Below are positions 37,801 to 49,228 of a stretch of 64,000 nt of DNA, one piece after another (position 1 is the stretch's first letter; every line of letters starts with the position of its first letter). This stretch comes from Turnera subulata (taxonomy: Eukaryota > Streptophyta > Magnoliopsida > Malpighiales > Passifloraceae). The notes under the pieces were generated by a model. It ran no database searches. It saw nothing but the letters and a program-made list of their open reading frames with translations, and had not been told where the DNA came from. Location: the NCBI GenBank assembly GCA_028386065.3, contig JAKUCV010000222.1, positions 108,578-172,577 of the forward strand, in the 5' to 3' direction. The position numbers and the translations under genes are program-made.

Positions 37801-39735
37801 ACAGAAGAATCAGGGAGCATGTTCTCAACAGGTGGAGCCATGTCAAAACCACTTCTTCGCTTGCTGCAAACAAATCTAAACTATAAAGACTGTCACAGCC
37901 ACAGCAAATAACATTGCAATAAATTAACCTTATTCTTCATTAAAAAAGATGGCAATCTTCAAAAAGCAAAACAAAACTTCGAGGGAAAAGGCAGATACAA
38001 GAAAAGGGAAGAAAATAAACAAAACAACATCAATGTTGAAGGCTTAATTAAATTCATGGTAAGTGAGCACAGAATGATGCAGAATTCGGGCCCAGCTATT
38101 TTTGGCTGCAAGAAAGAGAGTTAAAAAACAAATTCAAGCTACCACACCTAAGTTGAAGTCCCATCTGAAGCCTAGTCTAGGCAAAGTCAAAATTTGATCA
38201 TGACAACACTAGCAAGCCCATGACTCATTTAATTGAATCAGTTAAGAATACATGAGGACTCCAATGAACAATTTATGGGCATGAGATGCCAAACATGACC
38301 TCAATTGCAGACGGTCCTTTAAGCTAGTTCAGGACATTCTTTTTCTGATAGAGCGAACAAGTCAATCCAACTTTATACTCTGAGAAAAGTAATTGACACT
38401 TGTGAACATATTAATGTGGTGTATTCACAATAAGAGATCAGATACCTCTTTGAATGAGTAGGAGAACGTGAGCTTGACCTCGATCGGTTCCTAGATTTTC
38501 CGACAGAAAGAGAGTTTGAAACATTTCTATGTCTCCTTTCACTGCCATGGTCATATTCGCCATGCCTAAACAAGGAAGCGCATCATTGGTAACCATGATC
38601 ACATTTATATATCAAGTAAAATGCTGACAGAGATACTCCCCACCCGGATAATTGGAATTCGGTAAATATTTAATACACTGGAAATAGCAGCATAGGTTTT
38701 GTATTCTTCTCTTTGAAAGAGTGAAAGATGAAGTAATGAACAATGATCAACAAACATAAAACATCAGGATATAAGGATTGGTGAATAAATAAGCCCACAT
38801 ATGTTAACCTGTCATGATTAGAGTTACGGCTCCTCCCATTATGGTCAGGATCATCATAATTCTCCCTTCCTCTACCATTCCTCACTTTGACATCTCTGTA
38901 GCTGCTATGATAGCTTTCTCGATCCTTTTCCCTTCCCTGATCCCGGAATCGTGTCCTTGACCTCTCATGATCAGATCCATGAGAACTATGCTGAAGAAAT
39001 AAGTGTGCAATTCCGTCATTTGCTATCCAATATAACAAAAACTTATGCAGCAACTCCAGTATAGCACACACAGGGCATAGTATAGAAGGACTAGCTTTAA
39101 CTATCCAATTTTCAAAAAATCAAAGGTTGTTAAAACAATTTTTATTAAGTGAAATTTAAGACTTTCCACAATCCTATTTGCATATTTTATTCAATCCATT
39201 ACATACGATGCGTTAGGAATCAAGACAAGTCCACTCAGATTTATATGGAAATAATATTATTTTTTTCAGGATTGAAAGGGAATGAAACTTGAATCTCCCT
39301 ACGATTCCTTCCCTTTTCAGCTTCCAGAATCCACTCACTGCGTGGCAATACTCTTACTAATTCCAGCTACAGGCTATCTATCCGTACGAACAACCCAGCG
39401 CTAACCTACAGTTGTTACGATCTCTTCTCTGTCAAAGAAGCAAAAAAAAAAAATTGTCCCCAAACCTAAATTCGGTAACAATCTTCTTCCGATTGGCAGG
39501 CACCCCTAATTTCTACCACATTCTAATGAGAAAGAGGTCAAATACGCACCGGATTTCTTACTATCAAACAATATATTGGTCAAACAAAGAAATTAACTAA
39601 CTCGGTAAAGAAATGTAGAATAGAAACAAACGAGGCAAAACGGACCTTGTGAGGATGAGAGGAGGAGCGACCACGATCCTTGTCTTTGCTTTGCGGGGGA
39701 GAAATTTCACGGCGACGAGTATCGTCGCGGGGCAT
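31853..39735 (-). CDS. U2AF65: Splicing factor U2AF large subunit (U2AF65)
   Basis: Eighteen exons on the minus strand: 39735-39646, 38990-38809, 38565-38446, 37863-37796, 37169-37099, 36833-36789, 36692-36633, 36127-36067, 35977-35865, 35204-35089, 34821-34723, 34549-34474, 34215-34127, 33759-33693, 33616-33518, 33260-33179, 32738-32671 and 31990-31853. They give 1,644 bases, or 547 residues. An Arg/Ser- and Asp/Arg-rich N-terminus (about 1-140) is followed by RRM1 (about 198-277; RRVYVGGL and KKFAFVEM), RRM2 (about 317-395; DRVFVGGLP and KGYGFCIY) and a C-terminal U2AF-homology motif (about 443-540) with its RxF at 523-525. The protein binds the polypyrimidine tract and recruits U2 snRNP to the 3' splice site with U2AF35. 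Length is slightly under the 570-590 of Arabidopsis U2AF65A/B. The intron after exon 9 starts with GC. Confidence 0.95.
35205..35864 (-). other. GC-AG intron 9 of the U2AF65 gene
   Basis: Read on the minus strand, exon 9 ends TTTTTGAG and the intron begins GCATGC. The acceptor is GTCTCTAG before exon 10. No GT near this point keeps the frame and the conserved IIFEGVAVRVRR join, while the GC donor does so exactly. GC-AG introns are spliced by the major spliceosome but are a small minority in plants. Confidence 0.8.
37673..37695 (-). repeat. Poly(T)23 tract inside U2AF65 intron 4
   Basis: The plus strand shows 23 A in a row, so the transcript carries 23 U. It lies about 100 nt downstream of the exon-4 donor and some 500 nt before the exon-5 acceptor. 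It is flanked by CAG/CTG-type triplets. A pure U tract is the binding preference of the protein this gene encodes. Confidence 0.85.
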
Positions 39736-40617
39736 TTTGGTATTTGTTATGGTTTTTAGCTGAAGCTTAGAAGAACGGTGGCCCTAATTCGCAACGCAAA
39801 GAGGATTGGGGGTTTAGAAACCAGGCTCTTTGATGCGAGAGGGAAAGGGGGAGATTCGCCGCTTACCACCACCGCTCACCACCACCACCACTAAGCCAGT
39901 TTATCTTTCCTTTTTTTTCCTTGATGGAGAAATAAAAAAAAAACACCACCCATGGATGGATGGATTATTGATGCCCGGAGGTGGAGTGGAGGAGCAAATT
40001 TGCAAATGGGTTCGAGGCCCACTTTAGGATATTGAGATCAGTGCAAATGGGCTTGTGGATGGGCTATACAGTCTTAACAACCCAACAATAAGGAAGGTGG
40101 AATGGAACTCGATTTTGTTTTCTGTTCTTGTGGGCTATGGCAGTGCCGCAACAGGTTTCCTCGGTACCAAGAAACGAAACTACAAAAAAGTACCAAATTT
40201 TGGTTCCACGATATAACCCAAAAAAGTAATCACAAATGTCCGATATGTTTGAAAGGCCAATTTAAAATCTTCGACTGTATAAATGGGCTCGTAAATATGC
40301 TTATACAGTCTTAACAACCCAGTAATGGTAATGATGGTACTTCATTTTCTTTTATTCTCTTGGGTAGGAGGCATGGTTGTTAAATCCGGATCGGCCGTTG
40401 ACCCAGTCGTGTCACCGAGCCATAGTTTTTCCAGTTAAACCGTATTCAAATTAAAAAAAGAAGGTTTTGACAAAAAAATATATTGGGTCACACTTACCCA
40501 AGTTCAACTGGTTCAGGTTTGAAAATCCTGAAGATGACAATTTGTCGAAGGTTTTTAAAATTATACCGATCATTGAACCCACAAGGGTCTAATACTTTGA
40601 ATGTGTCGCTTGCTAAA
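39736..40617. other. Upstream of U2AF65; diverged 237-bp-spaced duplication
   Basis: The first part is the U2AF65 5' UTR and promoter side. From about 40043 and again from about 40277 the same text recurs with changes: AAATGGGCT, then TACAGTCTTAACAACCCA at 40067-40084 and 40304-40321. A degenerate CCGG-rich repeat-like stretch occupies about 40375-40600 and is cut by the copia insertion. No gene is seen. Confidence 0.6.
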
Positions 40618-40844
40618 TGTTAGTGATAGTGATAGACTTGTAATATATCACGTCAGGTTGCATGTATCAGCATACGTCTGCTAGCTGTGTAACTAAGTGA
40701 TGAGCATGTTATCGTTTACAGTTGTAATTGTTATCTCCACCAGTACTGGAGTTCATATGTAACACTACCACAATGGCTATAAGAGTAACACTGAGAGCAT
40801 CGATTGATGTATTCTCAATTCACAGTATTCCTTGTGTCTCTATA
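40618..40844 (+). repeat. 5' LTR of the copia element
   Basis: It starts TGTTAGTGATAG and ends GTGTCTCTATA directly before the primer-binding site. It matches 44682-44910 at about 95 percent by hand count. Confidence 0.93.
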
Positions 40845-40859
40845 TGGTAGCGGAGCCAC
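40845..40859 (+). other. Primer-binding site of the copia element
   Basis: TGGTAGCGGAGCCAC follows the LTR without a gap. It resembles TGGTATCAGAGC, the complement of the initiator methionine tRNA 3' region that plant copia elements use as primer, with a few mismatches. Confidence 0.8.
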
Positions 40860-40868
40860 AACGCTTCA

Positions 40869-41700
40869 ATGGCTATCGATCCCAAAGAAACCGAGTCTAT
40901 TGTCTCAAAAATTGCCAGCTCTACTTCATCTAGTTCTGGTGTGGTTCCACCACTAAAAACCCTTAATCCAGCCACACACCTTTTATCCCAGGTGCACCAC
41001 CACATCTCCATAAAACTGACTGAAACCAATTATGTGTTTTGGAGAGCACAAATGGAACCCTTTCTAGTAGGACAGGGAGTCATGGGCTATATTGATGGGT
41101 CCTTTCCTTGTCCAACTCACACAATTTTGCCTATCAACGAGGGTGATCTTCCACAAACTAATCCCAACTATGTTCATTGGGTTCAGAAGGATAATCTTAT
41201 CCTTAGTGCTATACTGTCCTCCGTTATAGTGGAAGTATTCTCCATTATTGTGAACAAGAAAACATTTCGTGATGCGTGGCTTGCTTTAGAGGAATCACTT
41301 GCCTCTCCTAACAATACCCGAGTGATGGCAATACATATGGCTCTCCAGCGTCTTGAGCAGCTTTCTGATGAACCACTTCTTCGGTCTCTTAATAAGGAAA
41401 AGCGGTTGGCTGATGAAATGGCCGTGTCTGGTAAGCCCCTTTCTGTTAATGATTTTAATGTCTACGTGTTCAGGGGACTCAAAACTGAGTATAAGCCCTT
41501 AGTCTCATCTCTGCAAACTCGTATTGAGCCAGTTACTTTTTCTGAGTTGCAAAGTCTTCTTATGAGTCATGAGTTTATCTATGACGATCCTCTTAAGGCA
41601 TTGAATATTGATTCCACCACAACCCCGAATTTCGATTCTACTCTTGTATCTTCCATGTCGCCTGCGCACATGTGGTGCAGCGCACTGAGTCCACTCCTGG
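40869..41700 (+). pseudogene. copia gag remnant
   Basis: An ATG at 40869 opens a frame with a plant copia gag core (ISIKLTETNYVFWRAQMEPFL and a leucine-rich region down to LMSHEFIYDDPL). Near 41690 the frame shifts and the rest no longer reads as gag. The CCHC zinc knuckle and the protease cannot be recognised, so this part is broken or deleted. Confidence 0.85.
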
Positions 41701-42100
41701 CCGTGGTCGTGGTGGTTTATGGGTCGTGGCCGTGGTGGACGCGGCTCTGGTCGAGGACATTTTGCAGGCAGAGGACAGAATTTTTCTCGTCCCAATTGGA
41801 CCAGGTAACCAAGACCACCATTCTCACCGGTCCGAGCATTAATGGCTTGTACCAGTTTCCTTCCATACCAATAAATTGAAGAATAGAGGCTTTCTTTGTT
41901 GTACGGGTCGAACCTCTTGTATGGCACCGACGATTGGGGCACCCTCATGCTCAGGTTCAACAACAGATCATGGCGAGCCGGGGTCTTCATGTTCTTCCTT
42001 CTTCAAGTCAGCAGTCTTGTGTCCATTGTCCCTTAGGCAAACTGTCTAAATTGCATCTTTCCCTTTCCAATAAGCGGGCATAGAGCCCATTAGAATTAAT

Positions 42101-44668
42101 ATACTTTGATGTCTGGGGACCCTCTCCAACTCCTAGTTATGATGGTCATTTATATTATGTTCTTTTTCTTGATGATTTTAGTAAGTACCTTTGGTATTTT
42201 CCAATTCGGCAAAAATCTGATGTGTTTCACCTTTTTTCTCTCTTTAATCTGTTGAATGACAATTTGATACCAAAATCATCCAAAGTGACTAGGAAGGGGA
42301 GTATCGAAAACTAAATAAATACTTTGCTAATCAGGGTATTAAACACCAAATAATGTGTCCACATACCAATGAACAACAAGGAGCTATAGAACGTAGGCAT
42401 CGACATGTTGTTGAAACGGGTTTGACATTGCTTGCCACTGGTAATGTGCCTAAGAAATTTTGGCATTTTGCATTTGAAACGGTTGTATATTTGATTAATC
42501 GTATGCCTTCTCCTGTTAGCAACAATATCTCCCCCTATCAACTCCTTTTTCGTCAGTTACCTGATTACACCTTTCTACGAGTCTTTGGGTGTTTGAGTTT
42601 TCCCTTCTTACGTCCCTATAACAAGCACAAAGTAGATTTTCATTCCACTTCTTGTGTGTTCCTAGGTTATAGCCCAACACATCTAGGTTATCGTTGCTAT
42701 GACTTCAAAACAAGACGCTTTTACATAGCACGTCATGTCAAGTTCATAGAGCATGTCTTTCCCTTTTTTGTTGAACAGGATCGATCACCGCCGGCTCCCA
42801 TTTCTGCTGATGTATGGACAGCGGTGCTTTTCTCAGTCTTCCTTCCATCCATGCAGCAAGGACAGTCCCCTATTCCTTCGGAACTATCAAGCCCTTCACC
42901 TATACAATCCTCTTCGTCTCATTTAATCACTCCATCGCCACAAACCCCGTCTTCTCCTATTAGACAAGTTTCTGCAACCAGCCAATCCAACTCTCCATCT
43001 ACTCCAGACACACAGCTCGAGTCCTCTTCCTCTTCTAGTCCATCACCAAGTCCACCACCAATCAGACATCATCCTATGACCTTACGGCAAAATCGCCAAC
43101 CACCAAAACGATACTCTCCTAGTACAAACTCTGTTGAACTCTCTCATCCACCTGACACCGGACCAACATGCTTCACTAGTGCCAATAAACACAAAGAATG
43201 GAGACAAGCCATGGTGGAAGAGAAGAATGCTTTGGTTAAGAACCAAACTTAGGAACTAGTACCTTATCGTCGTGGCATGAATATAATTGGCTGCAAATGG
43301 GTTTACAGAATTAAAAGAAAGTCTTATGGAAGTATAGGGCGATATAAAGCTCGATTAGTGGCTAAGGGGTTTCACCAGAGGGCTGGAATTGATTATAGTG
43401 AAACCCACAACTATCCGGATGGTTCTTTGCTTGGCTCTATCTTGCAATTGGGTTATGACGCAGCTGGATATTAGAAATGCTTTCCTTCATGGCAAATTAG
43501 ATGAACCAGTGTTTATGTTGCAGCCTCAAGGCTTCAGTGATTCGGCAAAGCCTCAGCATGTTTGCTTATTGCGTCGGTCTCCGTATGGGTTGAAGCAGGC
43601 GCCGCGAGCGTGGTATTCTCGCTTAACTAACTTTTTTATCCAGCTTGGGTTCCGAGTGTCTCGTTCAGATCCGTCTCTGCTCATCTATAACTCTTCCGGT
43701 ATCAGAGTATTTTTCCTCATTTATGTAGACGATATTGTTGTTACAGGCAGTGATAGTGGTTTTGTTTCTAAGCTTTTGCACCAGCTTGGACACACTTTTG
43801 CACTTCGTGAACTTGGTACACCATCATACTTTCTGGGCATTGAGGTAACCTCAACCCAATCCGGCTTGTTGCTCACGCAAAAGAAATACATTCGTGATCT
43901 CCTTACTAAGGCCGGCATGGAGACTTGTAAACCAGTTCTTACACCCGCTTTTACTTCCGCTGTTCTCAGGTGCCATGTGGGAGAGCCGTTATCTGATCCT
44001 ACACAGTACCGACAACTGGTCGGGTCGCTCCAATATCTCTCCATTACTCGCCCAGACATCGTATTCTCTGTGGGCAAGGTGAGTCAGTTTATGTCTGCAC
44101 CTACTCAGCAACATCTTATTGCAGTAAGCGCATTCTGCGCTACTTGAAGGCAACTCAAGATTAGGGTCTGCTTCTTCATCGTTCCACCAACATGGATATC
44201 CAAATTTTTACCGACACCGACTGGACTGGCAGCCCCGATGACAGGAAATCAACCGGGGGTTTCTTGGTTTATTTTAGAGGGAATCTTATAGCTTGGGCGT
44301 CCCGAAAGCAGAGGACGGTTGCACGCTCCTCCACTGAAGCCGAATACAAGGCGATTGCAGATGGTACTGCTGAGTTTATGTGGATTAAGAATTTACTCCA
44401 GGAGCTAGGAATCCGAGTCCAACAACCGACACTATAGTGTGACAATATTGGTGCCACGTTCCTAAGTCATAACCTGGTTCTTAAAGCACGAACGAAGCAT
44501 GTTGAGATAGACTTCCACTTTGTTCGGGAGCAGGTTGCCAACGGTCAACTCCGAGTTCAATTTATTGGTAGTGAAGACCAACTTGTTGATGTTCTTACAA
44601 AGCCTCTAGCTACAGCACGATTCCAAGCAATGAAAGCCAAACTCAACCTATGTTCTTCACCGGGTTGA
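42101..44668 (+). pseudogene. copia pol remnant: integrase, reverse transcriptase, RNase H
   Basis: Integrase similarity starts near 42101 (YFDVWGPSP, FLDDFSKYLW), breaks, and resumes at about 42338-42780 (HTNEQQGAIERRHRHVVE, INRMPSPV). Reverse transcriptase begins near 43277 (GCKWVYRIKRKSYGS) and shifts frame at about 43400. It runs on as LDIRNAFLHGKL, YGLKQAPRAWY and the catalytic YVDD of FLIYVDDIVVTG to about 44140. RNase H follows from 44192 (TDTDWTGSPDDRKSTGG, SSTEAEYKA) with a stop at 44435-44437 and the natural end at 44666-44668. There is a further stop near 43250. No functional polyprotein can be made from this copy. Confidence 0.92.
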
Positions 44669-44670
44669 GT

Positions 44671-44681
44671 TTGCCGGGGGG
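44671..44681 (+). other. Polypurine tract of the copia element
   Basis: The G-rich run GCCGGGGGG sits directly upstream of the 3' LTR, where the plus-strand primer for reverse transcription is expected. Confidence 0.7.
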
Positions 44682-44910
44682 TGTTAGTATAGTGATAGAC
44701 TTGTAATATATCACGTCAGGTTACATGTATCAAGATAGGTCTGCTAGCTGTGTAACTAAGTGATGAGCCTGTTATCATTTACAGTTATAATTGTTATCTT
44801 CACCAGTACTGGAGTTCATATGTAACACTACCATAATGGCTATAAGAGTAGCACTGAGAGCATCGATTGATGTATTATTCTCAATTCACAGTATTCCTTG
44901 TGTCTCTATA
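44682..44910 (+). repeat. 3' LTR of the copia element
   Basis: It starts TGTTAGTATAG and ends GTGTCTCTATA, followed by the CTAAA target duplication. A 3-base insertion (ATT) and a 1-base deletion distinguish it from the 5' copy. Confidence 0.93.
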
Positions 44911-45002
44911 CTAAAACACCTTCAATCCCTAACACTGTGATTGAGCTTATGACCCATGACCTGCACTACTAAGGATTGTTGGCATGTTTTGCTTAATGTA
45001 AG

Positions 45003-45583
45003 TAGACCTGGCAAAACATGTTTCGACACGACAACACGACACGAACCCGACACGAAATAAGCATGTATAGATCAGAGATTTTCAACCCGTTTAATTAAAT
45101 GGGTTGACCCGATACGACACGAAAATTAGCAAGCCAGGTCGCGGGTTGACCCTCCAACCCGATGGATACCTATTTATGACCCGATTATATTTAGGGTCTA
45201 TATATTTTTCTGATTTAATACATAATTTATTTACTATTTAAGGCCAAAATTACTAAAATTATCCAAAAATATTATTATATATGATTTAAAATAATGTTAT
45301 ATTATGATTCTACAATTTATAATTATATTTAATATATAAAAAATTTAATTATATACCTATTTGCTTGAAAAATGAGGAAAATAGATAAACTCCAAACAAA
45401 TTTGTAGACTTCTTAGAGTTAACAGGTAACCCACGGGTCAACCCGAACCCGACACGATTATAAACAGGTTTACACGACACGACACGATTATTAAACAGGT
45501 CAAGTACGGGTTGAGAAATTGAAACCTGTTTACCAATTTAACCCGACACGAACCCGGCCCGTCAACACGAATTGCTAGGTCTA
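45003..45583. mobile_element. hAT-type non-autonomous element
   Basis: The left end is TAGACCTGGCAA. The right end on the minus strand is TAGACCTAGCAA. The 8-bp flanks AATGTAAG (44995-45002) and AATGTATG (45584-45591) match at 7 of 8. An 8-bp duplication with TAG-type termini is the hAT signature. Both arms are packed with CGACACGA and AACCCG words in opposite orientation, around an AT-rich core without coding capacity. This kind of repeat is common in flowering plants. Confidence 0.75.
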
Positions 45584-45591
45584 AATGTATG

Positions 45592-46285
45592 TAAAGATAT
45601 ATGACCTTATCCTCCATGGTGTATCCGTTGGATAAAACATTGAAAGTTAAATCTTATTGCCTTTCACAAATTTTACCCAGCCCTATGTTGTTGCTATTAT
45701 TTACCAACAATATTTTGTGCATGCTGCAATCATTTCAAAAACAAAACATTTTGCACCCAATTTAAAAAGACTCAGTTTTTAGAGATGACATGCGATCAAA
45801 CTTTAAAACTAAGTGAAATCTCTCGATGTAACCAAAAGAATAAGTGAAATCATAAATATGCAAATATGAAATCAACCAAGTTACCTTGGTGAAATTCCGA
45901 CATTGCAAAAAAAAATTCAAACGATGGTTCTTGCCAACTGCGAAACACCAACAGCCAGAGTTTGAAGCTAACTGTCAAAACATAAAGCACACCAACAATT
46001 ACGGGAAAAAAAAATAATAAGTTTCGGACTACTTACATCCACAATGCACATTATTTTGAATTAGTTGACTTGGGGATATGAATTGTTAATTACTAATGGT
46101 TGTAGGATTAGAAAAATTATATATTAATTATTGGATCTGTTGTCCTATACTTAATTAGTTTCTTTTTTAGTATTAATAAATCTGTTCAATAATGAGGGTA
46201 ATTTTTATATTATCTAATATGGTAAGCAACGACAATTTGCTTTCACTATAATGCATTATCGCATCCTTCTAGAAAAAAGAGGGTT
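45592..46285. other. AT-rich spacer between transposons
   Basis: No gene or clear element boundary is seen in this stretch. Confidence 0.6.
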
Positions 46286-46512
46286 TGTTATAAATAAAAG
46301 AGGAAGCAGGAGAAATTTGAGGAGGAAATGGTTTTTCCGGTGAACTCCGGCGAAGCTCCGGTCACGGGTTTCATTACCCGGTTTTCAGTTTTTTCATTCA
46401 ATTCTAATTTCTCTTTTCAACACATATATATAATAAGAAGGAATACAGTATAGTATGTATTTAGTGTGTATAACAATGACATACATACATGTATAATACA
46501 TATTTTATAACA
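46286..46512 (-). repeat. LTR of the decayed minus-strand copia element
   Basis: It begins TGTTATAAATAA and ends TATTTTATAACA on the plus strand, so the termini are inverted repeats (TGTTATAA / TTATAACA). Directly outside at 46513 is CTCCCCCTT, the complement of a polypurine tract. Length is 227 bases. Confidence 0.72.
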
Positions 46513-48254
46513 CTCCCCCTTGGATGTCATTGTGTCGATGGGTAGAATACACTTTGGGAGTACTGCCTCGTTAAAAACCTTACCAAGAAAAACCCAGTGG
46601 GATAAAAACTTGGTGAAGGAAAAAAGAGTGCAGTGCGTATTCTACTCCCCCTCAATTTGGCCTCAATTGATTGCATGATGCCAATTTGTCCTTGTCAGCT
46701 TTTGGTGACGTGTATTATGTCTGATCACTTTTGGGTACTTCATTATTTCAATTGGACAGAGTTGGTAGCATTATCTTCATGATTTTGTCGTTGGAGCGTC
46801 TATCTTGCCATCTTGCTTTTGTAGCCCCGATGATATTGCAATATCATGTGTAAAGTTGTGGTTGATGTCCTTCTCTGCTTTATGTGGACTGAATAAGGGA
46901 TCTACACCTGCAAAATCAGCTTTACTCTCTTTCGGGTTTACTGGATTACACATTTGTTATTTCCCGAAGATAAGAGCAAATACATATAATGCCGATAGGC
47001 TTAAATCAAAAGCTTCAGGCTTTATGTTACAAGCAATACATATTACACTTAGACAGGATACTCCAGGACCAGTCTAATAGCACGGTATTTGGAAACTTCT
47101 TTGGGAGTTCCAATCATAAATAAGTTTATCCATACTCAAAATGATTTAAATTATGTAAAGATCAGTTCAACTCTATTTTGTAATTTCCCGGGAATTAGTC
47201 GCTTCAGGCAACTTGGATCCTTCAGGGATCTTCATGTATATATCATGACTTATGGATCCATATTAATAAATAGGCTGTAATAGCATTCACTAGATGCATT
47301 TCAAATTCTTTTCATATATTGCCAGACTTATTAACATAATTGCATCCACCACAGGGAGTAAATCTCCTCATAATTAAAATCAGGTCGTTCGGGTAAAACC
47401 TTGTGCAACCGTGCTTTATATCTTATTTATATTTTCCGCACGAATACCCGTTTCTACGACTAGTCAATTTTACTCACTCTGGTGTACGGACTACAGGTCC
47501 GAAAAATATCTCGCTTCATAAGCGAGTCTAACACAGCCTTTAATTATATCTCTTTATTTTGGACAATCGTACAACGCCTACTTTCATTAGTAGGTTCATG
47601 ATCCTCATTTTTAATATTTAGCGCTATAAATTAAAATTGTATTCCATCGACGGTTATTTCTCGTCGGTTCCATCTTATCCCTGACACTGTAATTGAGATC
47701 TCATCATGCTCATTTATTTCAGGTACCTGAGTTACTTCTGGAAATTTATCAATTGTGTCAGAGAATCAACCTCTTCTGGAGGACTTTTAATTCAAACCTC
47801 TACTGGAGGTCTTGAGTTCTCACTGGGGCCATCTTATCACTTTTGCTCCTTTTTTCTCTATCGAGAATTTCTTTTCTTTTGGAACCGAGTATAATCTATA
47901 GATTCATTTGCATATTTACATTATTCTTCAGGAACATCAATCTTAAACAGGATCATTTGCAGCTGTTATATAGTCACACTTAATTTAAATATGTCTGGCA
48001 ATTGTATATCAATTTTTCTGCAAATGAATCATCTTTTGAACTTCAGGTTCACACTAATTTATATGAGGATCAACATTCATATATATTATGCATTTCAACA
48101 AACTTGATCCAGCTGCTTCTTTCTCCCCCTGATGTTGGGTATACACACATATCAAATTATCAATAAGCAAATCTTGCTATAAATGAATCTCCAATCTTTT
48201 AGTCAATAGTCTCAATAATGTTGTGATTTGATGAAGATTACCCAACATCTATTC

Positions 48255-48470
48255 CTAACCTTCTTTAAGGACCCGATTAACTATGCTGTGGTGGAGCATA
48301 ATATACTGTACAACCAACGGTCCGAAGATGGGAAATATTTTGTGACCAAGAACCAATGGGGAGATCTTATGATCTAATAATATCTTATTGGCTTGATGCA
48401 CATTTACTGCGTATAAAATACCATAGTCATATTTCATCAATGGTCCTGCAATCAATTGTCAATATGGCCC
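48255..48470 (-). pseudogene. copia integrase remnant
   Basis: The minus-strand text YGILYAVNVHQANKI, then HKISPLVLG, follows the end of the integrase domain in TNT1-type copia polyproteins. There the pattern is a small-residue helix followed by SPLQL. Stops surround the stretch. It is short and diverged, so the assignment rests mainly on the neighbouring WHDRMGHPG motif in the same orientation. Confidence 0.5.
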
Positions 48471-48864
48471 AGATCATTTTGGGTTTATTTCCAATGATAT
48501 ACATTCTCCATTGAAGAAACATACCAGCATTATCTAGACATATAATCTAATAACATGAGTAGGGATATGCACTTGCAAGTGGCTTAATCATTAGAACAAG
48601 TGCGCACAATGCCAACTTGCGTCAAACAATAGACCATCTAGTCGATGCATCGTAAAAATTACGTAGATGGTTAACACCGCGAATTTATCAGTCCGCGTTT
48701 ATGTCCCTGAACTATTCTCAAACTTGCTGGTGATACAAGGCCATTCTCATCTTAAGAAGGCCGTATAATAACTTTCGCAGCAAACAAACTCATAGAAATT
48801 CATTGATTGTAAAACTTCTGGTTTTTCAATGAATGATCCAATAAATTTTGTGCATCATTATAAA

Positions 48865-48891
48865 CCCGGGATGGCCCATCCGGTCATGCCA
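48865..48891 (-). pseudogene. copia GAG-pre-integrase motif remnant
   Basis: The minus strand reads WHDRMGHPG, the hallmark of the GAG-pre-integrase segment (WHxRLGHP) of copia polyproteins. Further relics follow downstream on the same strand, interrupted by stops. Confidence 0.7.
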
Positions 48892-49228
48892 AACAATAAA
48901 TCCAAGAATCAACTTCAAGTTGGTGCCAACTTCAGGCTGCGCAAGCTGTGTATCTAAACACTTAAAATTGCTAGCTCCAGGCTAGTGCATTCCAGCTTCT
49001 GGCTGGATATGTTAAGTTTCAATTACTCAACTGCTAGCTTCAGGCTGCAATACATGTGTCAATATTAGGCTTATTCCTGCCACTCATGTCGAAAAAATCA
49101 GAATTATTGGATAATAATTAATGTAGTGGCAGACATTTCCAAAAGCAAATAGAGGATTGTAAAGCTTTGGAATTTTCTGAATAATAATATAATCCACCGA
49201 AAAGTCTTCTGAATCTTTTCAGGGACAC

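Larger units (their letters stand above)
40618..44910 (+). mobile_element. Complete but inactive Ty1-copia retrotransposon
   Basis: Two LTRs (40618-40844 and 44682-44910) flank a gag-pol region in copia order: gag, integrase, reverse transcriptase, RNase H. The insertion is bounded by a perfect 5-bp duplication, CTAAA, at 40613-40617 and 44911-44915. By eye the LTRs differ by about ten substitutions and two small indels over some 227 bases. That indicates an insertion that is not recent but still well preserved. Several frame breaks and stops in gag and pol make it non-autonomous. Both LTRs begin TG and end TA. Confidence 0.95.

Noticed and set aside
40618..44910. Copia element as potentially active
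   Set aside because: Several frameshifts and stops in gag and pol, no visible protease, and diverged LTRs.
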